Of a DNA stretch of 64,000 bases, positions 25,983 to 34,300 are shown piece after piece; position 1 is the stretch's first letter; each line of letters begins with the position of its first letter. Under the pieces are notes generated by a model that made no database searches, had not been told where the DNA came from, and saw only the letters and a program-made list of their open reading frames with translations. Both the position numbers and the translations under genes were made by a program. The stretch spans positions 248,001 to 312,000 of the forward strand of contig NZ_JOAJ01000002.1 of NCBI RefSeq assembly GCF_000720425.1. The letters are read 5' to 3'. Origin of the DNA: Nocardia rhamnosiphila NBRC 108938 (GTDB lineage Bacteria; Actinomycetota; Actinomycetes; Mycobacteriales; Mycobacteriaceae).

Positions 25983-27029
25983 TCAGCCGATCGCGGCGCC
26001 CGCCGCGGTCGGCCGGAGTGGGGCGGAGGCGAATTCCGCCAGCCCGGCGGCCGGGTCGATACGCGCGGTGAAACCGAGCACCTGCCGGGCGCGCGCGGGG
26101 TCGGCGACGATATGGCGCACATCTCCCGACCGCACCGCGCCGGTGACCACGGGTTCCGGCCCGCCGTGGGCGGCGGCCAGGGTCCGCGCGACGTCACCGA
26201 TGGTGATCGGATGTCCCGAACAGATGTTCAACGGCTGAACCCCGGGCAGCGCGGACTCGACGGCGGCCACATTCGCCGCGGCGATATCGGTGACGTGCAC
26301 GAAATCCCGCATCTGCCGGCCGTCTTCGAACACCTGCGGCGCCCGTCCCGCCGCCAGCGCCGACCGGAATATCGCCGCGACCCCGGAATACGGGGTATCC
26401 CTGGGCATTCCGGGTCCGTAGGCATTGTGGTAGCGAAGTGCGGTGACCGTGCCACCGGTGGCCGCGGCCCAGGCGGTCGCGTAGTGCTCTTGCGCCACCT
26501 TGCTCGCCGCGTACAGACTCCGGGGCCGCGCCGGCGTGTCCTCGGGAACCGGAGCCCAGGTGAGTGCTACGCCGTGCCGCCGGTGTTCGAACCGGCCGGC
26601 CGCGAGGTCTTCGGGCCGGCGCCCCGCCACTTCCACGATCCCGCCCGGCCCCTGGTAGAGCCCCTCGCCGTACACCACCATCGAGGAAGCCAGGATGAGC
26701 CGGCCGCATCCGGCGCGGTCCATCGCGGCCAGCAGTACCGCGGTGCCGTAATCGTTGTGTCCGGCATAGGCGGGCGCGTCCTGGGCATCGACACCGGCGC
26801 CCACCACGGCGGCCTGATGACACACCACGTCGACGCCGGGTAGCAGCACATCGAGCCCGGCGGGATCGCGGACATCCACCCGCCGCACCCCCTCCGGCGG
26901 CTGCGCCCCGGGTCCGTGCGCGGCGGGCAGCATCAGGTCGACCGCCACCACGTCGTGGCCGCGGGCCCGCAACGCGGCGTGGATATGGGAACCGATGAAT
27001 CCGGCCGCGCCGGTCAGCAGTACTCGCAT
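25983..27029 (-). CDS. NAD-dependent epimerase/dehydratase (extended SDR)
   Basis: 348 residues. The cofactor loop GAAGFIGSH, substrate-side residues in LASSMVVYGEG and the catalytic YAASKVAQE (Y-x3-K) are all present. It belongs to the UDP-glucose 4-epimerase/nucleoside-sugar epimerase group. An insertion around 125-150 (GGIVEVAGRRPEDLAAGRF) is longer than usual. No sugar transferase genes are nearby, so the nucleotide-sugar substrate is unknown. The ATG at 27029 lies 181 bases from the divergent alcohol-dehydrogenase-like gene. Confidence 0.88.
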   Translation of the reverse strand: MRVLLTGAAGFIGSHIHAALRARGHDVVAVDLMLPAAHGPGAQPPEGVRRVDVRDPAGLDVLLPGVDVVCHQAAVVGAGVDAQDAPAYAGHNDYGTAVLLAAMDRAGCGRLILASSMVVYGEGLYQGPGGIVEVAGRRPEDLAAGRFEHRRHGVALTWAPVPEDTPARPRSLYAASKVAQEHYATAWAAATGGTVTALRYHNAYGPGMPRDTPYSGVAAIFRSALAAGRAPQVFEDGRQMRDFVHVTDIAAANVAAVESALPGVQPLNICSGHPITIGDVARTLAAAHGGPEPVVTGAVRSGDVRHIVADPARARQVLGFTARIDPAAGLAEFASAPLRPTAAGAAIG

Positions 27030-27140
27030 ACCCCGATCCTGCCTCTCCGAGGGCGCCGGACCCGGCAGCCGGACGTGGGTGTCACGGTTTCGTCGTTCCC
27101 GGCCGCGCCGCGTCCGGCTCTGCCGCTCCACGACTCCGCC

Positions 27141-27171
27141 TTGACCTGAACTTATGTAAAGGTTTCAGACT
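27141..27171 (+). promoter_or_regulatory. MerR-type promoter with 19-base spacer
   Basis: TTGACC (27141-27146) and a CAGACT-like -10 (27166-27171) are separated by 19 bases instead of 17. The spacer overlaps an imperfect palindrome starting ACCTGAAC and ending AAAGGT (27144-27163). Long spacers with such a palindrome are typical of MerR-family activated promoters, often upstream of alcohol or quinone oxidoreductases. It would drive the gene starting at 27211. No merR gene is in the window. Confidence 0.55.
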
Positions 27172-27210
27172 GGTCGAGTTCACCGGTTGTCGAACCCGAG
27201 GAGTGACATC

Positions 27211-28206
27211 GTGCAGGCAGTACAGGCAAAGGAATTCGGCGGACCCGGTGTCCTCGAGCTGCGGGAGCTTCCGGTCCCGGAACCGGACGCCGGCCAGGTC
27301 CTGATACGCGTCGCCGCGGCGGATGTGATGTTCCTCGATACCCGACTGCGGTCGGGATGGGGCACCGACTACTTCGCCGTACAGCCGCCTTACGTACCCG
27401 GCGGCGCTGTCGGCGGGGTCGTCACGGCCGTCGGATCGGGCGTCGACCCCGCGCTGCTCGGCACCCGGGTGACCGCACGAACCGTGGCCAGCGGCGTCGG
27501 TGGCGGTCTGCCCATCGGCGGCTACGCCGAATACACGCTCGCCGGTGCCGGGCAACTGAACCGGATACCGGACGGTGTGGGCATCGACCGGGCGACGGCG
27601 GTGGTCCACGACGGCCATACCGCGCTCGCGGCCTTCGAACGCGCCGGTATCCGGCCCGGGCAGCGGGTGCTGATCACGGCCGCGGCCGGTGGTCTCGGCA
27701 CATTGCTCACCCAGCTGGCCCATCGGGCGGGAGCCCAGGTGATCGCCGCCGCCCGGGGGGAAACGAAACTCGCGCTCACCCGGCGTCTGGGGGCCGAGAC
27801 CGCGATCGATTACTCCGAGACCGGCTGGACGGACCGAGCCCTGGCCGCGACCGGCGGCCGGGGACCCGATGTGGTGTTCGACGGCGCGGGCGGCGACCCG
27901 GGCGATGCCGCGCTGCGGATCGTGGCCGACGGCGGTCTCTTCATCGGATACGGCGCCGCGGCCGGTGAATTCGCCGCTGCGGGAGCCGACAGCGCCCGCG
28001 AGCGAGGAGTGGAGGTTCTCGGCCTGTACGACCTGGACATCGGCAACGACAGCCGGGCCCGCTACGCCACCCGGATCCTCGAACTGCTCGCCACCGAGCA
28101 GCTCGAGGTCGTCATCGGACAGACCTTCCCGCTCGCCGACGCCGCCGCGGCGCACGCCGCCATCGAGAACCGTTCCGCGCTCGGCCGCACCATGCTGCGG
28201 GTCTGA
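27211..28206 (+). CDS. Zinc-independent quinone oxidoreductase/MDR-family dehydrogenase
   Basis: 331 residues of the medium-chain dehydrogenase family. It has the N-terminal GroES-like domain (GVLELRELPVPEPDAGQVLI) and the NADPH-binding loop AAAGGLGTLLTQLA. It lacks the zinc-ligand cysteines, so it belongs to the quinone-oxidoreductase branch. GAGGAG lies seven bases before the GTG at 27211, which decides the start over 27187. The MerR-type promoter just upstream suggests induction by an electrophile or aldehyde. Confidence 0.88.
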   Translation: MQAVQAKEFGGPGVLELRELPVPEPDAGQVLIRVAAADVMFLDTRLRSGWGTDYFAVQPPYVPGGAVGGVVTAVGSGVDPALLGTRVTARTVASGVGGGLPIGGYAEYTLAGAGQLNRIPDGVGIDRATAVVHDGHTALAAFERAGIRPGQRVLITAAAGGLGTLLTQLAHRAGAQVIAAARGETKLALTRRLGAETAIDYSETGWTDRALAATGGRGPDVVFDGAGGDPGDAALRIVADGGLFIGYGAAAGEFAAAGADSARERGVEVLGLYDLDIGNDSRARYATRILELLATEQLEVVIGQTFPLADAAAAHAAIENRSALGRTMLRV

Positions 28207-28242
28207 CGTCCCGCCGCCGAATACCCCGCGGCCGCCGCCGAT

Positions 28243-28788
28243 TCAGCCGATGATCTCGGCGTATCGGCGCTCGAGCGCGAGGATCAGCGCCCGGTCCGGC
28301 TCGCCACCCGAGCCGGTATCGAGCGAATCCACCAGCGCGTCCAGGCAGACGTGGTATCCGGCGGCGGTCCCCGATATTCCGTGCGGCCCAGGGGTACCGA
28401 ACCAGACCGTGCACAGCAGCCGGGATCCGGCATCGTCCGGCACGATCTCGAACAGCAGATGCTCGTCGTCCCAGAGGAATTCGAAGAGACGTGGCGGTTC
28501 CCAGGTCAGGATCCGACCCGGCAGTACCGGGTCCTCCGGGGCGATTCCCGCTTCGGTCAGTTCTTCGCCTGCCCGCTCGACCGCCTCCGGCCAGAAGCGG
28601 AATCGTACCTCCGCACCCGGGCGGCGCTCACCGATGATGTCCGCGGGGAACCAGTGCCGCAGGTGTTCGGATTCGGTGAGCGCCCGCCAGACCTTCTCCG
28701 GCGGATGCGCCAGGATGCGTTCGTAGCGGGTGCCCACGCGATCGCCGTCGCGCAGGACTTCACCGAGACGCCGGGTCACGTCGGTCAT
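28243..28788 (-). CDS. SRPBCC (AHSA1-like) family protein
   Basis: 181 residues with the AHSA1/START-like pattern: ERILAHPPEKVWRALTES, LRHWFPADI, RILTWEPPRLFEFLW, and a C-terminal HVCLDALVDSL. These small helix-grip proteins commonly sit next to an ArsR regulator, as here, where the two genes are adjacent (one-base gap). The ligand is unknown. The ATG at 28788 is preceded by GAGGAGTG. The pair is controlled by the palindrome at 29135. Confidence 0.88.
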   Translation of the reverse strand: MTDVTRRLGEVLRDGDRVGTRYERILAHPPEKVWRALTESEHLRHWFPADIIGERRPGAEVRFRFWPEAVERAGEELTEAGIAPEDPVLPGRILTWEPPRLFEFLWDDEHLLFEIVPDDAGSRLLCTVWFGTPGPHGISGTAAGYHVCLDALVDSLDTGSGGEPDRALILALERRYAEIIG

Positions 28789-28789
28789 A

Positions 28790-29128
28790 TCACTCCTCGG
28801 GTTCATGGGGTCCTTCGTCGTCGGGCACCGTGTCCAGATATCGCTCGAACTCGTCGAGGCGATCGGCCCAGATCTCCCGGAACGGCGCCAGCCACAGATC
28901 GATCTCCCGCAGCCGGGCGGGCGCGAGACCGTAGTGCCGGCGCGGACCGTCCACCCGGACGCGCACCAGCGCCGCCGCGTCGAGCATGCGCAGATGTTTC
29001 GACACATTGGGCTGGGCCGCGCCGAGCGCACCCACCAGCTCACCGACGGTGCGCTCACCGTCGCGCAGCAGATCGAGAATCCGCCGCCGGGTGGGATCGG
29101 CCAGTACTTCGAAGACATCGCGTACCAC
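28790..29128 (-). CDS. ArsR-family winged-helix regulator
   Basis: 112 residues: winged helix with DVFEVLADPTRRRILDLLRD, the recognition helix QPNVSKHLRMLDAAALV, and wing VDGPRRHYGL. No metal-binding Cys pairs are seen, so it belongs to the metal-independent ArsR group that accompanies AHSA1-like proteins. A palindrome seven bases upstream of its GTG start (29135-29156) is the likely autoregulatory site. Confidence 0.9.
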   Translation of the reverse strand: MVRDVFEVLADPTRRRILDLLRDGERTVGELVGALGAAQPNVSKHLRMLDAAALVRVRVDGPRRHYGLAPARLREIDLWLAPFREIWADRLDEFERYLDTVPDDEGPHEPEE

Positions 29129-29134
29129 CCGGAC

Positions 29135-29156
29135 AATATTTCCCTAGAGGAATATT
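29135..29156. promoter_or_regulatory. Palindrome upstream of ArsR gene
   Basis: 22-base imperfect inverted repeat with AATATT at each end (29135-29140 and 29151-29156) around TCCCTAGAGG. It sits just before the start of the ArsR gene in a very GC-rich context, so an AT-rich symmetric block stands out. It is the likely operator of the ArsR/SRPBCC pair; a second, weaker AATAT-like run follows to the right. Confidence 0.65.
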
Positions 29157-29176
29157 CCTGTCAAGGCATATTGGGC

Positions 29177-30001
29177 TCAGGGTTCCACGGACCCCTGGGC
29201 GGCCTCGCGTCGTACAGTCGCGGCCACCGTCCGGCCCACCCAGGCCGAGAATTCGCCGACCTGCGCCGCGGGCAGCTCCGCCGCCCGCGCCCGCGGCCGC
29301 TCGAAACTACGCAGCGCCTCGCCCACGAGCGCACCGAATCCGTCCCCGGCCGCCACGATGGCCCGACCGGCTTCCCGTTTGGCCACCCAGCGGCCGGTGC
29401 GGCAGAAGTACACGGCCCGGCACCCGTTGAGCACCCGATTGTCGGCGAGGTGCCCGGAACCGGACGCATGCTCGTCGACGGACGCCGCCACCGCGGCGAG
29501 CAGATCGATCCGGCGCGGCGCGGCGAGCACCTCGCGCACCGCCCGTCCGAACAACGGCAGCCCACTCTGGTGGGCAACCGCACGATCGATCACGTACCAG
29601 AACGCCGATGCTTCCGCGGTATCGAAATCCGCGACCGCGGGCAGCAGCGGGCCGGTGTTCAGGTTCAGCAGATAGCCGGGTTCCGGCGCCCCCGACGCGG
29701 CGAAATCCGCGTCGTAGACCACCAGCTCCAGTCCGGGGGCGGGGCAATCGAGCGCGGGGTGGGCCAGGGCTTCGGCGAGGTCGTGGACCAACCGCTCGGG
29801 CCCGCCGGAGGCGACGACCACCGTGATATCGATATCGCTGCGACCGTGCCGGTAATCCCCGAGCGCCAGGGACCCCACCGCGAACACGCTGAGAAGCCGG
29901 TCGCCGTAGACGGCATGGGTCCGCCGTACCAGTTCGGCCAGATACGGCGCGACCTCGATCGGTATCGGCCGGGAAGGCACCGCCGCGCCGGGGCCGGTCA
30001 C
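29177..30001 (-). CDS. Nucleotidyltransferase, aminoglycoside adenylyltransferase-like
   Basis: About 274 residues. The N-terminal nucleotidyltransferase core shows VFAVGSLALGDYRHGRSDID, with the DxD metal residues in SDIDITVV. The rest resembles the helical C-terminal domain of AadA/DUF4111 proteins. Such proteins adenylylate aminoglycosides, but many homologues are unrelated to resistance; function here is open. The GTG at 30001 is a guess at the start: there is no clear ribosome site, and readings to 30103 or 30202 stay open. Confidence 0.78.
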   Translation of the reverse strand: MTGPGAAVPSRPIPIEVAPYLAELVRRTHAVYGDRLLSVFAVGSLALGDYRHGRSDIDITVVVASGGPERLVHDLAEALAHPALDCPAPGLELVVYDADFAASGAPEPGYLLNLNTGPLLPAVADFDTAEASAFWYVIDRAVAHQSGLPLFGRAVREVLAAPRRIDLLAAVAASVDEHASGSGHLADNRVLNGCRAVYFCRTGRWVAKREAGRAIVAAGDGFGALVGEALRSFERPRARAAELPAAQVGEFSAWVGRTVAATVRREAAQGSVEP

Positions 30002-30275
30002 CGGCCGTGCGGGAAGCGTCCGGTCACGCGGAACACTCCTCGGCGTCGATCGGTCATCCGCCCAGGCTAAACCGTCACCCGGCCGGGGTAATCCCGGGCG
30101 CATCCTCCCCGACCGGCGCGGTCCGGCACGGCCGGGCCGCCTCGGCCGGGGAGGATGCGGGAGGCTCCGGATTCCGCCGTTGTGGGGCGGGATCCGGAAC
30201 ACTTCCCGGGCCGGGTCTCGAGTATCGGCGCATAGCCACTACCTCTTTCTCGTCGAGCGGTATCCACCGCGATGA

Positions 30276-30764
30276 TCAGCCGCGGACGCGGGTCAGGAAC
30301 GCGGTGATGTTCTCCCGGATCTGCTCGATCCGGTACTCGGGATCGAAATCGTCGCGATAGGCACGGCCCATCGCGGGCGTTTTCTTCCGGCGGGCGTACA
30401 GCGAACACGCCAGATCGTCACACATATAGGTCCCGGTCGAGTTGCCGCGACGGCCGGCCTCGCCCGCCTTCCGTGCCGTCATCAGCACCACCCCGCCGTT
30501 GGTGTGCGTGGTGGAGCAGATCGTGCACATCTGCGAACGCCGTGGTCCGCCCGTTTCGTACCGCAGTGCGATACCGGCCGGGCCGTGCTCCTCGGGGATC
30601 ACGAGATAGGCGCGCCCGGCGGCTCCGGGATCGGACCAGCCGAGGAAGTCCAGGTCGTCCCAGGGGCGGTCGGCCAGATCGGTGGGTATGGACAGCCGTT
30701 TGGCGTCGCCCTTCGAGCAATTGACGAACGACGCTCTGATCTCGCGTTCGGTCAGGGGTTCCAT
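30276..30764 (-). CDS. FBP-type treble-clef zinc-finger protein (EF-G-binding family)
   Basis: 162 residues, the usual length. The N-terminal helices EREIRASFVNCSKGDAKRL and the strand AYLVIPEEHGPAGIALRYE are followed by a zinc knuckle with Cys80, Cys83 and His87 (MCTICSTTH) and Cys115, Cys120 (YMCDDLAC). The C-terminal helix is EYRIEQIRENITAFL. This is the FBP_C/FusB-type treble clef; family members bind EF-G and can dislodge it from drug-stalled ribosomes. An EF-G2-like gene lies 8 kb away. Confidence 0.82.
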   Translation of the reverse strand: MEPLTEREIRASFVNCSKGDAKRLSIPTDLADRPWDDLDFLGWSDPGAAGRAYLVIPEEHGPAGIALRYETGGPRRSQMCTICSTTHTNGGVVLMTARKAGEAGRRGNSTGTYMCDDLACSLYARRKKTPAMGRAYRDDFDPEYRIEQIRENITAFLTRVRG

Positions 30765-31011
30765 GACACTGCATCTCCTTCGAGGAGTCGGGATGGACAA
30801 ACCGCGATAATTTATCGGCCACGCGGCCGGTGGGCAATCGGTTTTCCGGCGGTGACCGATGCGTACCCGCCTGGGCGTCGACCGCGCGCGGCACCCCCAC
30901 GCGGCCGCGGGCGACGCGGTGTCGGCCCGGAAACGTTTGGCCGAAAGTGCCGATCCGGACCCCCGGCACCGTCCTACAGTGAGGAAGACCACAGCGGCGA
31001 CAGGAGTTGGT

Positions 31012-32478
31012 ATGAATGCGCGACGCCCGGTGTCCATCCTGATCATCGGCGCCGGATTCGGTGGTATCGGCGTGGCGATCGAGCTGCGCCGGCACGGATT
31101 CGACGACATCACCATCCTCGAGAAGGCCGAAGACCTCGGCGGTGTGTGGCGGGAGAACACCTACCCCGGCGCGGCCTGCGATGTACCGTCCCCGCTGTAC
31201 TCCTACTCCTTCGAGCAGAAGCCCGATTGGCCACAGCGTTACTCCGGTCAGGCCGCCATCCACGACTATCTGCGCGGCGTGACCCGCCGGCACGGCCTGC
31301 TGGAGCGAATCGAGTTCGGCGTCGCGGTCACCGGCGCGGAGTTCGACGAGCAGGCCGGGAGCTGGACGGTGCAGACCGCCGACGGCGGCCGGCGGACCGC
31401 GCAGGTGCTGATCTCCGCCGTCGGCCAGCTGTCGCGCCCGCAACTGCCCGCCATCCCGGGCGTCGGCAGTTTCGCCGGCCCCGCCTTCCATTCGGCCCTG
31501 TGGGATCACGAGGTCGACCTCACCGGGAAACGAGTGGCCTGTATCGGCACCGGTGCGAGCGCCATCCAGTACGTTCCACAGATCCAGCCGGTGGTCGAGC
31601 AACTGACCCTGTTCCAGCGCACCGCGGCCTGGGTGCTGCCCAAGTTCGATACCGACTACTCCCCGGTCCAGCACAAGCTCTTCGCCAAGATCCCCGGCAT
31701 GCTGCTGGTGGAGCGGCTCGGCTGGTGGCTCACCGCCGAGATCTCCTCGCTGGGTCTGGTGGAACTGCCGATCATCAGCCGTCTCGTCGCGCGGATCGCC
31801 GCCCGGAACCTGACGGAGAACGTGGACGATCCCGGCCTGCGGGCCGCACTCACCCCCGACTATCCGATCGCCTGTAAACGCGTCCTGTTCTCCAGCGACT
31901 ACTATCCCGCGCTCACCCGGCCCAATGTGGAAGTCACCACCTCGGATATCACCGAGATCACTCCGCAGGGTGTGCGGACCGCCGACGGCACCCTGCACGA
32001 AGTCGATGTGATCATCTACGGCACCGGGTTCAAGGGCACCGAGTTCCTGTGGCCGATGCGTATCACCGGCCGCGACGGGCGCGAGCTGGCCGAGGTGTGG
32101 TCCGCGGGCGCACACGCCTACTACGGGATCACGGTGCCCGAATTCCCGAACCTGTTCATGGTGTACGGACCCAATACGAATCTGGGCGTCGGATCGATCA
32201 TCTACATGATCGAATCGCAGTCCCGCTATATCCGGCAGGCAGTCGAGCTGCTCGCCGGCACACCCGGCCATGTCCTCGAGGTCCGCGCCGACACCGAGCG
32301 CGCTTTCAACGACGCCCTGCAGAAACGCCTCGAACGCACGCCGTGGAACTTCTGCTCGAGCTGGTACCGCAACGCGGCCGGCAAGATCACCAACAACTGG
32401 CCGGGTACGGTCACCCGGTACCGCCGCCGCGTCCGCAAACTCGACCCACGGGATTACACGCTGACACCCGCGGCATGA
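31012..32478 (+). CDS. Flavin-containing (Baeyer-Villiger-type) monooxygenase
   Basis: 488 residues. Two Rossmann motifs are present, GAGFGGIG near the N-terminus and GTGASA in the middle (CIGTGASAIQYVP). The Baeyer-Villiger fingerprint reads FAGPAFHSALWDH (F-x-G-x3-H-x3-W-D). It uses FAD and NADPH to oxygenate ketones or related substrates. CAGGAG five bases before the ATG sets the start; a longer open reading from 30859 is rejected. It is transcribed alone, divergent from the FBP gene. Confidence 0.9.
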   Translation: MNARRPVSILIIGAGFGGIGVAIELRRHGFDDITILEKAEDLGGVWRENTYPGAACDVPSPLYSYSFEQKPDWPQRYSGQAAIHDYLRGVTRRHGLLERIEFGVAVTGAEFDEQAGSWTVQTADGGRRTAQVLISAVGQLSRPQLPAIPGVGSFAGPAFHSALWDHEVDLTGKRVACIGTGASAIQYVPQIQPVVEQLTLFQRTAAWVLPKFDTDYSPVQHKLFAKIPGMLLVERLGWWLTAEISSLGLVELPIISRLVARIAARNLTENVDDPGLRAALTPDYPIACKRVLFSSDYYPALTRPNVEVTTSDITEITPQGVRTADGTLHEVDVIIYGTGFKGTEFLWPMRITGRDGRELAEVWSAGAHAYYGITVPEFPNLFMVYGPNTNLGVGSIIYMIESQSRYIRQAVELLAGTPGHVLEVRADTERAFNDALQKRLERTPWNFCSSWYRNAAGKITNNWPGTVTRYRRRVRKLDPRDYTLTPAA

Positions 32479-32580
32479 CGCCCGCTCCATCGGGCGATCA
32501 TCCTCACATGTGCTCCTGATCTCTGGGCTCGGTGGCGTCGTCCTGCCAGGCTGACCTCCGGGACCGAGGAGGTGGCGAAG

Positions 32581-33660
32581 GTGGCCGGAACGCCACGCGG
32601 TTGGACGCCGGATGTTTTCGAGGCGGCCGCCCGGACAGCCGGATTCGAACTGGACGCGTCGCAGTACGCGGCCGCCGCCCGACTGGTACAGCTCGGCGAC
32701 GAGATAGCGCGCCGCCGTAAGCTCTTCGGCTCGACGCCGCGCGGCGTGTACGTCTGGGGACCGGTGGGGCGCGGGAAGAGCTGGCTGACCGATACCTTCT
32801 ACTCGGCGGTGCCCATCCCCGGGAAACGGCGTATGCACTTCCACGAGTTCTTCCGCGAATTCCACACCCGCTATGCCGCCCACCGCCACGAGAAACACGC
32901 TGGCGACCGCGCTGTCCGCGAACTACTCGGCCACTCCCGGCTGGTGTGTTTCGACGAATTCCACGTCCATGATCCCGGCGACGCCACCATCATGGCCCGA
33001 GTCGTGCAATCGCTGCTCGCCCAGCGGATCATACTGGTCGCCACGTCGAACTATCCGCCGTCGGGTCTGCTGCCGAATCCGCTGTTCCATCATCTGATCG
33101 AACCGCTGGCCGCGACCCTGCACAGTGCACTGGATATCCTCGAGGTCGCGGGTCCCCGCGACTACCGGCGGGCTCGCCGGCCGGGAACATCCGCCGCCGA
33201 GTTCGCACGCGGCGGCTACGTCTGGCCCGGTGCCGACGCCCAGCTGGCGCGGGCCGGCCTGGTGCCGCCGGCCCCGGCCGAACGGCAGCGCGTCCGGATC
33301 GGTACGCGTACGGTGACCGCCCGGGCAGTGCGCGGCGACGCGGTCTGGTTCGATTTCACCGATCTCTGCGACGGTCCGTACTCGACCATCGACTACCTGA
33401 GCCTGGCCGACCGGTTCCGGGACTGGACGCTGTCGGGTCTGCCCCCGCTGGCCACCACCGGCCGCGACGCCGCGCAACGTTTCGCCAACCTGGTGGACGT
33501 GCTGTGCGACCGGGACCGCCGCCTGCATCTCGTGGCCTCTGTGCCGCGCACCGAATGCCTGACCGGTGATCTCCTGCCGCCCGATATCCAGCGCACGGCC
33601 AGCCGCCTGGCGTTACTGCCGGAGATCGGCGGCGCACCGGTCGCTGTGGCCGATCAGTAG
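32581..33660 (+). CDS. zapE: ZapE/AFG1-like AAA+ ATPase
   Basis: 359 residues. Walker A GPVGRGKSW (about 60-68) and Walker B LVCFDEFHVHD (Asp125, Glu126) identify the ZapE/AFG1 group. Family segments include MHFHEFFREFH and VATSNYPPSGLLPNPLF. Proteobacterial ZapE acts at the division ring; in actinobacteria its role is unproven. GAGGAGG eight bases before the GTG at 32581 favours that start over the GTG at 32572. Its stop overlaps the convergent gene by seven bases. Confidence 0.85.
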   Translation: MAGTPRGWTPDVFEAAARTAGFELDASQYAAAARLVQLGDEIARRRKLFGSTPRGVYVWGPVGRGKSWLTDTFYSAVPIPGKRRMHFHEFFREFHTRYAAHRHEKHAGDRAVRELLGHSRLVCFDEFHVHDPGDATIMARVVQSLLAQRIILVATSNYPPSGLLPNPLFHHLIEPLAATLHSALDILEVAGPRDYRRARRPGTSAAEFARGGYVWPGADAQLARAGLVPPAPAERQRVRIGTRTVTARAVRGDAVWFDFTDLCDGPYSTIDYLSLADRFRDWTLSGLPPLATTGRDAAQRFANLVDVLCDRDRRLHLVASVPRTECLTGDLLPPDIQRTASRLALLPEIGGAPVAVADQ

Positions 33661-34115
33661 TCGGGGAAGAGCCAGAGGCCCTGCGCCGCGGCCGCCCGCA
33701 GGAACGCGGCCAGCGACCGCACCCGGGCCAGCGCGTAGCCGTCGTCGCTGTCGTGGCCGAACAGCGGCGCCGGCACCGCGCCGGTCTCCGCCCGGACGAG
33801 CCATTCGTCGAGCCGTTTCAGCAGGCCCCGCACCTCCTCGGGATCGAAAAGGTCGTAGAAACTGAGCCCGAATTCGTCGGATATCCACCCGTCGTACACC
33901 TGACCCCGGAAGCCGGTCGGGTCGCCGTCGGAGGGCCAGAACAGCCCACCGGTCGCGAACTCGCGCGCCAGTTCACGGAAGGGCTCGGGCTCCTCCGGAT
34001 GCAGCCAACCGAACTCGCCGCGTTCCTCCGGCGCCATGTCCTGCAACCGGCGGAAGGCCGCGCCATCGGTCACCCGGCTCTGGCCGGGCCGGACGGCGTA
34101 CACATCGAGTCCCAT
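33654..34115 (-). CDS. Conserved hypothetical protein
   Basis: 153 residues, acidic, soluble. Conserved-looking parts are the N-terminal MGLDVYAVRPG, the aromatic-rich middle FRGQVYDGWISDEFGLSFYD, and a C-terminal AAFLRAAAAQGLWLFPDY. The GLDVYA opening occurs in small uncharacterised bacterial proteins. It ends tail-to-tail with the ZapE-like gene, overlapping by seven bases. No catalytic motif is visible. Confidence 0.75.
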   Translation of the reverse strand: MGLDVYAVRPGQSRVTDGAAFRRLQDMAPEERGEFGWLHPEEPEPFRELAREFATGGLFWPSDGDPTGFRGQVYDGWISDEFGLSFYDLFDPEEVRGLLKRLDEWLVRAETGAVPAPLFGHDSDDGYALARVRSLAAFLRAAAAQGLWLFPDY

Positions 34116-34300
34116 GGGTCGAGCCTAAGGTGCCCGTCCCCGCCCCGCAGATCACGCGTTCCCCACCCGGTACGACCGATGACACCGCCGTATCGCCGCG
34201 GTCGGCGCACCGCGCGGACGGCGGACGACCTCGGCGGGAACGCGACGCGGCCCAGGAGCGGGATCACGCCGCCGGGCGACGAGGCCGGCCGGGCGGTTCG

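Noticed and set aside
29177..30001. Aminoglycoside resistance gene
   Set aside because: Only the general nucleotidyltransferase core matches; specific AadA residues and mobile context are absent.
30418..32898. 826-codon open reading on the minus strand
   Set aside because: It lies antisense to the Baeyer-Villiger monooxygenase, whose motifs and ribosome site are clear.
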